Assembly: GCA_018806915.1 (NCBI GenBank)
Contig: JAGKQI010000085.1
Coordinates: 372,001 to 436,000 of the forward strand
DNA length: 64,000 nucleotides
Source of the DNA: Phytophthora colocasiae
Taxonomy: Eukaryota > Oomycota > Peronosporomycetes > Peronosporales > Peronosporaceae
Direction: 5' to 3'
Shown here: positions 31,784-44,158 of the stretch, one piece after another
How the letters are laid out: each line of letters opens with the position of its first letter
How positions within the stretch are numbered: the stretch's first letter is position 1
Notes under the pieces: model-generated
Database searches by the model: none
The model's input: the letters and a program-made list of their open reading frames with translations, nothing else
What the model was told of the DNA's origin: nothing
Position numbers and translations under genes: made by a program

Positions 31784-34700
31784 GAAGCCCGCTGGATGGG
31801 GATCCAGAACGCGCCGGGCTCAAGAAACCCCCAGAATTGTGTGTCTTAGCGTACGTTGGTCCAGAGTTGAAACGACAAGCTAACCATCAATGCATGACTG
31901 TGACTCAAGATGTCGACTTTCTCCTTCCAGATTCTAAACTTCCGGATGACAATGATTTCGGAAGGTCGGATGATTGGAATCCTGACAATCGGGATGACAC
32001 TCCAATAGAATTCAGATTGAAGCCTGGTGAAAGTTACGGATGGTGGGAAGAACACCGTTCGGAGACGTCGAAGAGAGTTGCGATGGTGCATGGTGCAGTG
32101 AGCAATGTCAGGACAGACATCCTTCTGGATTCCGGAGCTTCCGTGAGCATGCTGAGTTTGGATCTTGCGCGTAGACTCAAACTCAAGCTGGATTTTGGAA
32201 AACAGCTTCGGGTATCCGGATTGGGAGGCGTCCTGACGATCATCACTGCCCGAACCGAAGTGAAACTTACCCTGGGTTTGAATGTGGTTTACATTCTGGA
32301 ACTTTGGGTGGCGAATATTGGTGAAGGTGTTGACGTGTTGCTTGGGATGGATTTTATGTATTCTGCTGGAGTGCGGTTGTGCATTCGTGAAGGACTGGTC
32401 CAACTTCCTGATGAAGAAAACGTTATGCTTTCCGGAAGAACTTTCGACCAGCAGAAGAAGGGATTACGTTTGGAAGTCCGGAGTCCGGAAACCCTGATAC
32501 TTGGACCAGGTGAACAAGCTGTCGTCCATATTAATTACGGGCAGAGCAATCCGCAACGTGAAGTAGTCTGGGCTGGCAGAGGTGATCGCTGGGTGACGCA
32601 GCTGATATATGGGGCGAAGTCCTGGGCGGTCGCTGTGAAGGTGGTAAATATTTCGGATAAGGATGTTTGGATCGACACAAACACCCCGGTCGCCCAGATT
32701 GTGGAATACGGATGCTATCCATTTGGAAGGTTCGTCAGACCTGGACTCCGGAGGTATCGTGAATGGGAAGTCCTGATCTACGAGAACACCAATTCTCATC
32801 AGGAAGTATTACGTCAACGGAGATACCTTCAGGCGATCCAAGCTTCCCAACCCCCAAGTGTCCAGAAGCCGGAATATCCCTGGCCCAAGAAACTTTTGAT
32901 GAGACCTCCCAGGGGTGGTTCTGAAGTCCGCATGGTTCGACTACAAGATCCCCCGAAGGATATTCAGAAAGGTGAAAGGCCGCTTCCAGATGCCGCCGTT
33001 TCGGAATTCCAGAATCCTGATAGCATATTGACTGTAAATGAACATCGGGAAGGAATTTCGAATGAGACTTCAGGAAGACAACAGGTTCCAGAAGGCGATG
33101 GTTTTCTGGATTCCGATGGTGACGAGTGGTTTGATGCGATCTCCATGGATGAGAGTGTGCCAACGGACGAGATTCCAGACGGTTTGCCTGACGCAGAAGA
33201 GGATTCTGGAACGGATCCATCAGGAAGACAATTTAATCTGGAAGTTGTGAAGAAGGCCATCCTGAAGCTGAAAACGAAGTTTGTCAGGTGTCTGCATCTG
33301 AATGCGGAAGAGCTCGCCTTGGAACCAGCTGTGTATGTGCATGAAGGGAGTGATATGTTGTCACACTTGAAGGATCAACTCGTCATGCTTCCGGAAGTAC
33401 ACGAGCTAAGCCCGAAGTGTGATATCGAGAAGGCAGATGTGGGAGAACCCGGAAAGACTACTCCAGAAGAAGAGCGAAAGCTTCGAGGAATCCTGAAACG
33501 GCATCGCAGTATCTTTCTGGGCGACGGAAATGCAGCTCCAGCCCCCGCCAGAGGTGTGATTTGCGATCTGGATGTTGGAACGGCTAAACCTGTCGCGCAA
33601 CGCCCACGTTCTATCGCTCCTCACTTAGCGGTCAAAGTGTATGAACTTCTGAAGAAGCTTTTGGAAACTGGATTGATCGAGCACTCGGAATCTCCATGGG
33701 CATCCCCGATTGTTATTGTCCTGAAGAAGAACGGTGTTGACATCCGGATGTGTATTGACTATCGAGTGGTAAACGGATTTATTGTGTTATCCAACTATCC
33801 GCTTCCCCTGATTGACGATCTCCTGATTGGCTTCGAAAGCGCAATGTGGTTCATGAGTTTGGATATGGCCAGTGGATTCTGGGCTATCAGGATGTCTGAA
33901 CGTGCCAAGCTGATTTCCGCTTTCGTGTGCCCCTTTGGACACTTTCAGTGGATCCGGATGCCATTCGGTTTGAAGAACGCCCCTTTGGTATATCAGGCAG
34001 TAATCAATAACTGCTTGTGGGGGTTTGTGCGCCTATCCCCGGAAGAGGAAGCAGAAGTGGATCAGAAAGTCTTGGATTTTCTGAAGTTGACTCCATCTAA
34101 GAATCTGGATTCCGGAAGTTTGGAATCCAGAAGTTCCCCTTCAGGAATCCAAGTGCCAATTCTCTCAGATACAATGACAGTGTTCCAGAGGAATATCCCA
34201 GCTCCTTCACAGATGAACCCGGTACTGGGACGCAGTTCGTATATCGACGATATCGCTCACGGCGCGCCGACTTGGGATCAGTTATGTGAAGATCTGGATG
34301 CACTACTATTCAGGCTGCGTTATTGGAACATCTCGGTGAGCCTCCCGAAGAGTGAATTTGGAAAGCTGTCCATCCCGTACCTGTCCCACGAAATCAGTGC
34401 TGAAGGAATCCGAGCTACCCCGAAGATTGCAAAAGGTGTTTTAGATCTTCCGTTTCCGGAAACCCTGAAAGGGGTGCAGTCGTTCCTCGGAAGCCTGAAC
34501 TACTATCACAAATTCATTGAAGACTTCCCGGTTATTGCCGCTGTTCTCTATGAACTTTCGGATGAGCAGATCAGGGCGGGAAGGAATTTGGATCAGGCGA
34601 AGGAGGCATTCGGAATCCTGAAGCACAAGATCGTCTCGACCCCATTGCTTCGGCATCCTGATAGAAATCGACCATTCGTGATCATTCCGCATGCCAATGC

Positions 34701-37463
34701 ATGGGCCGCATGTGCTGTCCTCGGTCAGGAATACAACGGTGTGATCCACCCTGTCCGGTATACTGGCCGCGTCCTGAATGATTCCGAAATCCGTTATCAT
34801 ATTGCGGAAAAGGAAGTCATTGCGATCCTGAGAGTACTTCAGGTCTTCCGAACGCTGATTGAGCAGTCCGAACTGATTGTGTACACCCGATACTCCGTCC
34901 TGAAGTGGGTCATCACCTCGAAGTCTGCTGATGGTAGGTGTGTTCGCTTGGGGACTTGCACTTTCACATTGGAATCTGGATATCCGGAAGGTTCAAAGGG
35001 ACGAAGACGGATTGGCTGCGATAATGGGTGCTGGGATAACCCCACGAGAGCATCTGGATAAGATTTCGGAATCCCTGATCCCTTCGAAAGGACGCATCCG
35101 GAAGCCGCCAGTGGTGAGCATCGAGATGTTGGAAGCGAACTACGAAGGTGTTATCCTGAGTTTCGATGGTGCTGCCAAGACTTCCACCCGGAAAGGAAGT
35201 TGCGGGTGTGTTCTCTGGAAGCTACCTGGATGGAAGGTTCTGGAAGCCCGAGGTTTCATTCTGGATGACGTCACCGTGAATGACGCTGAGTACCATGGAC
35301 TTCTGAAGGGCATGGATATGGCATCTGGAAGAGGCATTCAGGATTTGGTGGTTGTGGGAGATGCCAGAATTGTGATTCAGCAAGTACAAGGACTGATCAA
35401 CTGTAACCAACCACATCTTCAGAAACACCTTGCGGAAGCGGAAGTTCTGAAATCCAGATTTCAGAAGGTCAGATTTGTGCATCTCAAACGAGAGTACAAT
35501 CAGGCTGCCGACTACCTGACGACCAAGACATTGGTTCAAGGAGAATCCTGGGAGGTTTCCGACGAAAGTGACCTGAGGCATTTGGAACTTGTTTCTAAAA
35601 TCCAAGAGAAGTTGGTGAAATCAGAACTGTCGGAGGCCCATCCTTCAGATATCCAGATTCAGGAATCCGGAATCCCGGATGACAACGACCTTCCCGGACC
35701 AGATTCGGAACCGTTACCAGAGTCTGCGCGAGTGATGGCTGTCATTGCGGAAGCTGGGGATTCAGAAGGAAACGATCCGGATGCCCCTCCGATGGGACCA
35801 TTGGAACTTCAAGCCGAGCGTTGAAGACGGATCAAGGTCCATCAGGATGCCGACGAATACCTGTCTGAGCTGAAGGCGTTCCTGAAAGGGGATTTCCAGA
35901 GGTTTTCGCATAAACGTCTCCGGAAGATTGCAAAGGTTGCTGACTTGTTCACTTTGGATTCCAGAAACATTCTCTTCAGGATGTCCACAGTCACCCAGAA
36001 GCGACCTCGAGATTTTCTGGGAGAACTTCGATTGGTGGTTCCGGAATCCTTACGTTCTGATATGCTTCACTATGCCCACGAAGATTTCCAAGGTGGACAC
36101 CAGGGCATCCGGAGGACTCATGAGAAATTGCTTTCAGAATACTATTGGCCTGGGATGTATGCAGATGTGGAACGTCATGTGAAGGAGTGTGTGGATTGTG
36201 CATCCGGAAAGGGACGGCCTCCGAATCCAGGTCCGTCACCTGGAAACATCGAGCCATCATGTCCTTTCGAAGTTGTCTCGATGGATTTCGTGACGCACCT
36301 TCCAAAATCCGCACGCGGAAACACTTTCCTACTCCTGTTTCAGGATATGTTTTCCGGATACGTGATGTGCAAGCCCATGTCTTCGACGACTGCCCAAGAT
36401 GTTGCAGAAGTGTATGAACAAGTGGTATTCCAGAGGTTTTGGATCAAGTTCCCTGATCCGACACGATCAGGATCCCCGATTCATGAGTGCCGTCTTCGAG
36501 TGCTTCCGGAATCTACTTGGGAGTCTCCAAAGAGCAACATTGGGATACCGTCCGCAGGCAAATGGCCAGCAGGAACGTTCCGTTCAGACGGTAGTTCGAA
36601 GCATCCGGGCGTATATTATGGAAGCGGATCAAAGTGATTGGGATGACCATGTGGAAAGGCTGATGTTCGCTCTAAATACCTCTTTCGATGCAACGCGCCT
36701 GGAAACCCCCTTCTATCTAATTCATGGTTGGGACGCCCAGAGTACAATTTCAGCAATGCTGGGTCCAAAGCCACATAGTATTCCTGAAAGGTCAGCGTAC
36801 GAATGGAGACGGAAAATGCAGAGGGACTACAGCTACGCTGTGGCTTTTGCAGAAGGACTTCAGAAGAAAGCCAAGCGTCACCGTTCCGAAATCCAAACGC
36901 AAAAGTGGAAAGAGCTTTCGGAAAGGCTGAAATCCGGATTTTCGGAAGGCGATTCCGTGTGGTTATATATTCCTAAAGTCCAGACTGGGCTAAGTAGGAA
37001 ACTGGCCCACATGTGGCATGGACCATTCCGGATTGCTGAAGTGCATCAGGACTTTCGGGTGAAACTCAAGGTCGAGGGCACGGGATATCGTGTCAACCCT
37101 TGGGTGCATATCAGCCGCTTGAAACCCCGAGCACTCTTCCCGAAACGTCCTACCACGGAGATCCAAGTGGACGAGGACGATGACTTTGACGCTGCCCTTC
37201 TTCCGGAAGACAGTTGGAATCCGGATGCCGAAGAGAACGAGTACGAAGTCGAAAAGATTTTGGATCTTCGATGGTCCAAACGTACTCGGACGTCGAAAAG
37301 GAATCGGGAATACCTGGTCAAATGGAAAGGCTATCCGGATCCGGAATGGCTTCCAGTGTCACAGTTAAGCTGCGGTGCCCTTCTTTACGAATTTAATCAA
37401 GGGGCAAGGGCGCGAGCGAGGTTCCAGGCTATGCAAGCCGGGGACGACCATCCCCAAGTCTAG
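31774..37463 (+). pseudogene. pol: E2 Pol with chromodomain, broken by two frameshifts and one stop
   Basis: Pol is in the -1 frame relative to gag. Protease LLDSGAS is at 32122-32142 and RT YIDD at 34240-34251. Relative to E1, one extra base near 34,940 shifts the frame after the tether; the frame resumes through the second RNase H (SFDGAAK near 35,160). A TGA at 35822-35824 replaces a Trp codon before the integrase, and one extra T near 36,440 shifts the frame inside the integrase core. The final stretch reads through integrase, GPF module and an uninterrupted chromodomain (about 37,220-37,460) to TAG at 37461. The RT insertion and degenerate first RNase H are as in E1, so they are ancestral to both. 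Confidence 0.92.
31786..31820 (+). promoter_or_regulatory. gag/pol junction RNA hairpin (E2)
   Basis: Identical in all 35 bases to the E1 hairpin: outer stem 31786-31791 with 31815-31820, inner stem 31792-31797 with 31802-31807, GGGG loop. The gag frame ends CCG TTA AAC TAG, leaving a 5-nt spacer between AAAC and the stem, as in E1. Confidence 0.6.
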
Positions 37464-37490
37464 ACTTCCGGATGCTATCATCCGGGAAGT
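37464..37490 (+). terminator. hairpin directly after the E2 pol stop codon
   Basis: ACTTCCGGATG (37464-37474) pairs with CATCCGGGAAGT (37479-37490) around a CTAT loop, with one bulged C. It begins at the base after TAG. Sequence unrelated to the E1 hairpin at the same place. Confidence 0.35.
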
Positions 37491-37727
37491 TTTGAGAAGG
37501 GGATTCCTGAACTGTGACTACCGATTGAACTTTGATTTGATTACGATTGGAAACTGATTTCGGATTATGATGGAACTTTGGAATCCTGGGTTTCAGAAGG
37601 ATGGATATGAAGGAGATGAACAAAAGCTGACTTTCGGAGGAGTGGGGTGTATTACGAGTGATTAGTGACGAATTACGTATGGAAAACATGGAGAATTGGA
37701 AGACTCACTCGATCTGAACTACACCTC
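37491..37727. other. E2 spacer between convergent pol and antisense frames
   Basis: About 240 bp, A+T richer than flanks, no supported gene. Equivalent to 10057-10319 in E1. Confidence 0.5.
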
Positions 37728-40700
37728 CTAGTTTCCGTAGTTCCAAAGGGCATCGATCCGGATGCGCTGATCCGCAGGAATCAGGGTGCTTTGGACTTCC
37801 GGTGGAAGATGAGCAATGCGATCCTGATCCGAAGTGGAGAAGCTCCACTGAACACGTGCAGGCTCCATGGCATCCAGAATCTCAAGCTGTTCCTTGAGCG
37901 AGTATGGTTCCGAAGTCCCAGGCTTGAAGTGTTCTGGATCCATCAGGATCCAGTGACAGAGTTTCGCAGGGTACTTCCAGACGCACGTCTCATTCCAGAT
38001 GGATTTTGGAAGCTTGGAAGAGATCTTCTGGAGCAACGGGATCGCCTTCTTCCTAAGGGACGAGTGGCGCTTCGATCGCTCGGAGTAGATCCGCACGAGC
38101 TTCGGATGCACAGCTTCGGAAGTGTCGAACGTGAGCCAATGAGTTTCTTCCCAGAAGGCCTGGAGATGACCGCTCACGAAAGAAAGCCAGGTGTCAAGAG
38201 CCTCCAAGGCGTTCGCATCCAGATCGCTGCGCTTATGGAAGAGTAGATCCCGAGGCCGACAACTGTATGCGTGTTCCCAAGGACGCTCATCCAGAAGCGG
38301 AGGAAGCTCGGACGCCCGGATCACGAAGCGCTCTTTCAGAAGGTCGAAATCAAACCTGTTGGGAGCGGAATCCGGAAACCCGAGAGTCTGAGTGGTCGCT
38401 GTGGACGTCGGATCTCCCTTCTTCATACGAACTCCGTAGTGGAGCCAAGATGCCACTCCCTCGGTCGGATTCTCGATGGTCTGCTTGTCGAGTCTTGTCA
38501 GGTTCCCAAAGTCTTTGGCAGCTAGATAGGAGGTTGACCGGTCATGTGCACGATAGCCCCTGGATGCTGACTTGGGAGAGCGGTTGGAACGACGACGCTT
38601 GGATTTCGGAGACTGAACGTCAGGATCACGGCAGAGAGGAACTTGAGTGGCCCTGATCATCATCTGGATGCACCACCTCTGTCTCATCTGGAATGAAGTC
38701 TTCATCCACTGTCTTGTCATCCACCGTTTCCGTAACCAAGGCTTCCGGATCCGGATCTTCGACGTCGTCTTCTCCATCCACAAGAGGTCCCCAGTACTCT
38801 GGCTCGATACCTTCATCCTGAAGTCCATCGAGAACACCTTCAGCCATTTGGAAGTACCGACGCGGGACGTACTTGGTCCACGGAATGTCATCCAACTTGT
38901 TCCAGAACATCATCCGAGTGAGCATCTCCACGAGAGGTTTCAACTGGAAAGCCACGTGAACTGCACGGTCTTCACGAATCCATTCCAGAGCCCCGGTATA
39001 CTTGACTCCAGACATCATGAGTTTCTGAAGATCCAGACGCAAGTCACTCCAGACAACCGGGTAGTCCGTCAAGGACTCTCGAGCTTGCTTCTCCGTCCAG
39101 ACTAGAGGATATTTGTCACTCCGACAGTCGTCATCCGAATGTTTAATCCACTCAGAAGGACGAGCCTGAATCACGTCGGGAGCCCTTGGGACCTTCTTCG
39201 AAGACTTGAATCCGGAACTGGAACGCTTGCGCTTGGAAGAAGACTTGGAACTTGGATTTCCGGATGCAGGTGCGCCAGAAGAACCACGACTCAGATCCAG
39301 ATACGACGACGAATCGCTCTCCTTGGCATCACCGTCATCACTTCCGTGAGAAGGATGCAGTTCGACGAAAGGGGCCGAAGTGTGTCCTGGGTCATCCGTG
39401 GCGATGACACTGATGACTGTACGCCATTCCGAAGGAACAGTTGTGCCGTTCTGAAAGTGCTTCAGGAGTTCCAGAAGCCGTTGCCAGTTCACAGTGACAG
39501 TCGACTGTCCTTCGCCGGCGCCAAGGAAGTTCATGACGTCGACAGCATTAAAGGCCAGTTTCTGGATGCGGTGTTCCAGAAGGCGATTCTGCGTCCGGGC
39601 ATCATCCAAACGCTTCGTGAGATCTTCGACCTGCTTCCGGAGACCCCTCTTGTCGCGGTCATGCTCCTCCATCAGGTGCTTGATGTCGTCACGGGCGTTC
39701 TGGAAGCCTCTTCTTTCTCAGAAACAGCTTCCGCGTGTCGAAGATCCAGATGACTTGTTACCAACTGGTAGTCCCGACGAAGCTCGGCGAGCTCATCGTG
39801 AACCCTGCCGACATTGACGAGATCCGGATCCTGATCTTCGAGCAGTGACTGCGTCCGGATGCACTTCTGGATGACTTTCCGAAGAGCAGAGACGGTTCCA
39901 AAGACGCGCTGCGCGAGATTCTCAGGGTCGTACTCCGAAACAAGGCTGGCGATCTCCCTCTTGACGGCGACGCTATCCAGAAGTGCGTGAAGCTGGTCAT
40001 CCGGAAGCGAGGCTGGCCGAGGTGTCAGGATGAATTCCCGAAGGTCCAGATGACCGGCGCAGAAGTCGTGTAGCACTGCCATTTCCCTGGTGGACAGCTT
40101 CTCAGAATGCATCAGGACTTCCAAACCGCCATAGCCGTTCCGAAGAAAACTGTTGCCATCACGATGCACTGTTGAAGCTGGAACACCGACCACTTGCAAG
40201 TTGTCGTCGCGCTCGTGGGATGGAGGAGTCTTAAAGTAGATGGGACGCGAAGATTCACTTCCGAACGCGGTGCCCTCGGACAGCCCGAACTCCTTCGCAC
40301 TCTTGTGCGTGACGAACTTCGGATAGACTCGATTAAGTGGCTCATCATCGTCCTCAGGGACGCCTCCGTCTCCACCTGCGGGCGGGCAAGTCTCCGTGCC
40401 CTCAGCACCATGTCTCCCCTCGTCAACAACGCTATCTGGACCCCCTGTCACTGCCGTGTCGCCCTGATGCGACTCAGCGTCACCATGGTGGCTGCCAGCG
40501 TCACCAGTGTCGCCCTCAACCGAGGTGTTGCCTGGTGGAGGCGCCGAGAACGTCGAAGGAGCGTCTGCTGACATGATGTGATCGTGCGGAAACGCTTGGG
40601 TGATCTGGAGCCTTGAAATTGTGAAATGTGTGCGGACCGACCGAATGATTCTTGCCGTTTGAACGTGCGATGGGACCGGGGCGCTTGGGACCGGACGCAG

Positions 40701-40991
40701 AAGAGAAGCCACGTCAACCAATTGATGGATGGAATGTGACCCAGTGTAGTGATTTGGACTTCCTGAACCCGGATAGGGTGAACCCGGATACGTGAGACCC
40801 GGGTGGGTAGAACCTGGATACAGTGTGGGACGCCTGAAACCGGACCGTTCGACATTTTCGTGATGGGCATTTGGATGTATGGAATCCGGAAACGCAACTC
40901 GACGACAAGTGCCGTTGTGAATTGCGGGATTGTGATCTGGATGTCTGCGGTGATCCGGTGATCTGGACGACTTGCCCACGCTTCGTCTCAT
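37728..40991 (-). pseudogene. E2 antisense ORF, homologue of the E1 aORF, broken by two frameshifts
   Basis: Starts at ATG 40991 (MRRSVGKSS) and would be about 1,085 residues if open. It runs to about 39,690, shifts frame, runs to about 38,650, shifts again, and ends at 37728. Clear homology to E1 lies in NGYGGLE, AQRVFGTVSALRKVIQK, the coiled-coil region, a Lys-rich patch, WTKYVPRRYF and KLCHWILMDP. An alternative internal ATG at 40574 (MSADAPS) parallels the internal ATG of E1. Conservation is block-wise, with low-complexity linkers diverging freely, which fits a protein under selection rather than a chance frame. Confidence 0.8.
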
Positions 40992-41036
40992 AAGGACCTG
41001 TCAAGCTCGGAGGTAAATTCCTCAATGACAGCTCCT

Positions 41037-41050
41037 GACGAGAGGGACGG
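41037..41050 (+). promoter_or_regulatory. E2 polypurine tract
   Basis: GACGAGAGGGACGG, one base before the 3' LTR; identical to E1. Confidence 0.7.
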
Positions 41051-41120
41051 TTGTGAAGCTGTGGATTCAAATTTTCTATCTGGACACCGCCTCCCAGAGC
41101 CACCCAATATGTCGAGAGGT

Positions 41121-41128
41121 GATTGGCT
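41121..41128 (-). promoter_or_regulatory. CCAAT box on the antisense strand of the E2 3' LTR
   Basis: GATTGGCT on the plus strand, about 130 bp upstream of the aORF ATG at 40991; same octamer and similar placing as in E1. Confidence 0.35.
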
Positions 41129-41681
41129 GAGGCATCGAGTACCTGGGACTGAGCTGTGGAACACATTTTCACCTTATTGCTTTAGGACTTCCGGAATCCG
41201 GACTTCCAGAATCCGGATGCCCGACCATGATCGGAGTCCACTATTCAGGAATCAAGTCCACCATGTGTGGTGCCCAAGTGAATTCCTGGTGCGTACTTCC
41301 GGAATCAGATCCAGATTTCGGGAATCTGGATGCCATTCAGTCAGGGCTAAGGGCTCAAGAATCCAGTCGCCCATACACAGACCAAGTGTATTCCGGATAC
41401 ATGCTTCCAGTGCTGAACTGAGGACTTCCGGATTCCAAGGATCAGGAATCCAGATGACCAAGGGCGTCCGGACCCTGCCTGATTTGTACCCAGTATGGAC
41501 ATTGAGGTTCGGAGTATACTCAAGCCAAGTCAAGACCGACCGACCAAGACGACCGACCAGGATGTGTTCGGCACCAGCCGGAATTCTTCGGGGTTCCGCG
41601 CCAGAGACACGCGCCTCCTGATGAGTGTGCGCTTCCTATAGTGAAAACAAGATGTTAGCAGAATCTTTAGCAGAAGACTTG

Positions 41682-41691
41682 TATATAAATA
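41682..41691 (+). promoter_or_regulatory. TATA box of E2 3' LTR
   Basis: TATATAAATA, same as in the 5' LTR. Confidence 0.6.
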
Positions 41692-42655
41692 ACAGAGAGT
41701 TCAATTTGCCACCAAGGGCGCAAGTGGTCTTCTGGAAGGTTTTCCTGGAGGATACTGCAAAGCACTGCGGACCAGCCTCTTGTCAGAGGGCTTCGAGTTA
41801 GCTGAGCCAGCGTACGGCCGCGTCGACTGCGTACATCGCCGCGGGACTCTCCACCAAAGGTTCGAGACCAAGTTGGGTAAGTGATCCGGCGGCGCATCCG
41901 GAAGGGATCTTCCTATTTCATATTCCAGTTGGAATCCGGATTCCGGATTCACATTTCATATTATAACTGCGTTTTGGGAGGTTGTTAGTAGTTGGCCCCT
42001 TGGAACTGTATTGAATTAACTACTGTGTGATTGGACGTTTGCATCTGGATTCCTATTCTAGATTGCATTTGGATTTTGGATATTTGGATATACAGGCATC
42101 TGGATATCCTGATCTTGGATATTGTCTTCCGGAAACCAAGTGGTTATCCGGAAGTGGTGCGCTTGTTAGGGTACCGGAACTGAGTCAGTGTTCCGGAAGT
42201 AGACCCCGTCGACTGGCATTGGGAGTGCCCACCGTTTGAGGGCCACAAAGAATAAGAGCGGCTGCGTGTTTTGCATATTAACTCTCTGTATTGTATTGGT
42301 TAACTGTTGGAAGAGGACTCTGCTAATAGTCTTTTGCCTTCCAGAAAATCAACTGCATTTGGAAGTACTTTTGGTACTTTGGATCTTTGGATCTGATCAC
42401 ACCTAAAATTAACTCACCTGGTGATACCCTTCGGATACTCGAAGACAAACGACACCAAGGAGGATAACCACAAGGTCACACGCCAACTCCGCCTTCCGGA
42501 TACCCATTGGATCCCGGAAGGTAGAGACTGACCCCAGTTCTCAAGTGTCATCTGGAAGTTTCCTTCCAGAATCGGACTGGCCACCAGCTATACGTTCTGG
42601 GCGACCGGTTTTTTTCTTTCAGAAAGTCCGGAAAGTGTTCACCCACCTCGTCACA

Positions 42656-42659
42656 AGTA
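42656..42659. repeat. AGTA target-site duplication, right copy
   Basis: Matches 25762-25765 across E2. Confidence 0.9.
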
Positions 42660-43017
42660 CCTACTTTGGCCGCCAGTCTGGCCAAACGAATGTGGTCACG
42701 TCCCAGCTCGACCCACAACGCCGAAACATCTTTGCCACCTCGTATATTGTTAAGGACCGTGGTCAGCCAAACCAAGATGGGCCATACGTACGAACTCGCA
42801 GTTCAGTGCTTGTGCCTGGTCAACGAACGAACACTGCAAGAATGTCCATTTGACAAAGGTTGACATGGGTCTGTGTCGGACTCGAACCCGCACCACGCGA
42901 TAGGAGTTGTTAGCGGTAGCTGTGCCTCACCGTGAGTGACAGCAGTGCTGTCGGAAGCGTCGGAGTTGACGAGGAACGTGTAAACGGGAGCACAAGGCGA
43001 CAAAAGAAAGAAGAAGT

Positions 43018-43503
43018 TGGCCAATGTGGGATTCGAACCCACGCCCTTTCGGACCAGTGCCTTAGGCTCGGTTCTAACCGCGTGCCATCCGTGCCACGCC
43101 GTGCCACGTTATATCTTATTGGCCAAAATGAAGGTAGGTGTAGGGGTTTCGTGCCATCCTCGTGCCACCGGTGGCACGGCAAAGTGCCATGGCACGGCGT
43201 CGTGCCACGTGCCACCGAGATATTTCGCAATGATCTTGTCAACTTCACTGCAGCATTCATAGATTTCTACAAACACGAGAATGTCAGCCCGCCATGCCAA
43301 GCCCGCCCGAATCAATGGAAAGAAGATCACGAACGTAAGCTTCTCGGAAAATGACACTGTGGCACGGCACGATTCTTTCCTAACCAACTCGGTGGCACCG
43401 CTCAGGACCCTACCCCTATCTCCCCGTGGCGTGGCATGGCACGAGTACCAGCGGTTAGAACCGACCCTTAAACTGGCGCCTTAGACCGCTCGGCCAATTG
43501 ACC
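43018..43503 (-). pseudogene. tRNA-Leu(AAG) copy 16, split by a MITE in the anticodon loop
   Basis: The 3' half (43018-43064) and 5' half (43468-43503) are otherwise normal, with TTA duplicated on either side of the insert. The insert has AAAA on the plus strand, a Pol III terminator in the tRNA's direction, so a full transcript is unlikely. Confidence 0.9.
43065..43467. mobile_element. PIF/Harbinger-like MITE, copy 1 (403 bp)
   Basis: Terminal inverted repeats of 17 bp (GGCTCGGTTCTAACCGC and GGGTCGGTTCTAACCGC, one mismatch) and a 3-bp TTA duplication (43062-43064, 43468-43470). TTA target and GG-starting ends are typical of PIF/Harbinger MITEs. GTGCCA/TGGCAC hexamers occur many times in both orientations near both ends and in the middle, as expected of transposase-binding repeats. 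No coding capacity. Confidence 0.82.
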
Positions 43504-44158
43504 ACCATACGCAAACCACAACCCTCACAAAACAAAAATCGCTCTCACGCATACCACACACATGCAACAACCACGCACGCCACACGGACAACGAATCACC
43601 GCCACGCACAACTCGCCTAGCGCGACAAAAACGCACCATCAATTCATCCCCTCCGTGCTCTTCGACACTAGTTATGGCGCCTTCAATGACGCGTGTCCAC
43701 ACGGACCCACCGAGCTCGAAATCCTCCTCATCACAGAACACGCTCTCCCACCATAGCTACACACATCCACCTTGCCGTGGTACGCCCTGTTCCACTTCAG
43801 CACTACCTACTTTGGCCGCCAGTCTGGCCAAACGAATGTGGTCACGTCCCAGCTCGACCCACAACGCCGAAACATCTTTGCCATCTCGTATATTGTTAAG
43901 GACCGTGGTCAGCCAAGATGGGCCATACGTACGAACTCGCAGTTCAGTGCTTGTGCCTGGTCAACGAACGAACACTGCAAGAATGTCCATTTGACAAAGG
44001 TTGACATGGGTCTGTGTCGGACTCGAACCCGCACCACGCGATAGGAGTTGTTAGCGGTAGCTGTGCCTCACCGTGAGTGACAGCAGTGCTGTCGGAAGCG
44101 TCGGAGTTGACGAGGAACGTGTAAACGGGAGCACAAGGCGACAAAAGAAAGAAGAAGT

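Larger units (their letters stand above)
25766..42655 (+). mobile_element. complete Ty3/Gypsy LTR retrotransposon E2 (16,890 bp)
   Basis: Bounded by two 1604-bp LTRs and AGTA duplications inside an array unit. Internal order: primer-binding site, gag, pol with chromodomain, antisense frame, polypurine tract. All three coding regions are broken by frameshifts and one by a stop, so the copy cannot be autonomous as sequenced. The LTR pair differs by only about six substitutions and five small indels, so insertion was recent; it either copied itself in trans from a defective template or carries residual sequencing indels. Protein order and motifs match E1 throughout. Confidence 0.97.
41052..42655 (+). 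repeat. E2 3' LTR (1604 bp)
   Basis: Near-identical to the 5' LTR. I count six substitutions and five indels of 1-2 bp that cancel to the same total length. Followed directly by the right AGTA duplication. Confidence 0.97.

Noticed and set aside
43065..43467. MITE as a functional tRNA intron
   Set aside because: Its position matches the canonical intron site, but it has transposon ends and a target duplication, is ~400 bp long, and contains a Pol III terminator in the tRNA direction.
43060..43470. 5-bp CCTTA target duplication for the MITE
   Set aside because: Taking TTA instead gives 17-bp terminal inverted repeats with one mismatch, a better fit to PIF/Harbinger elements.
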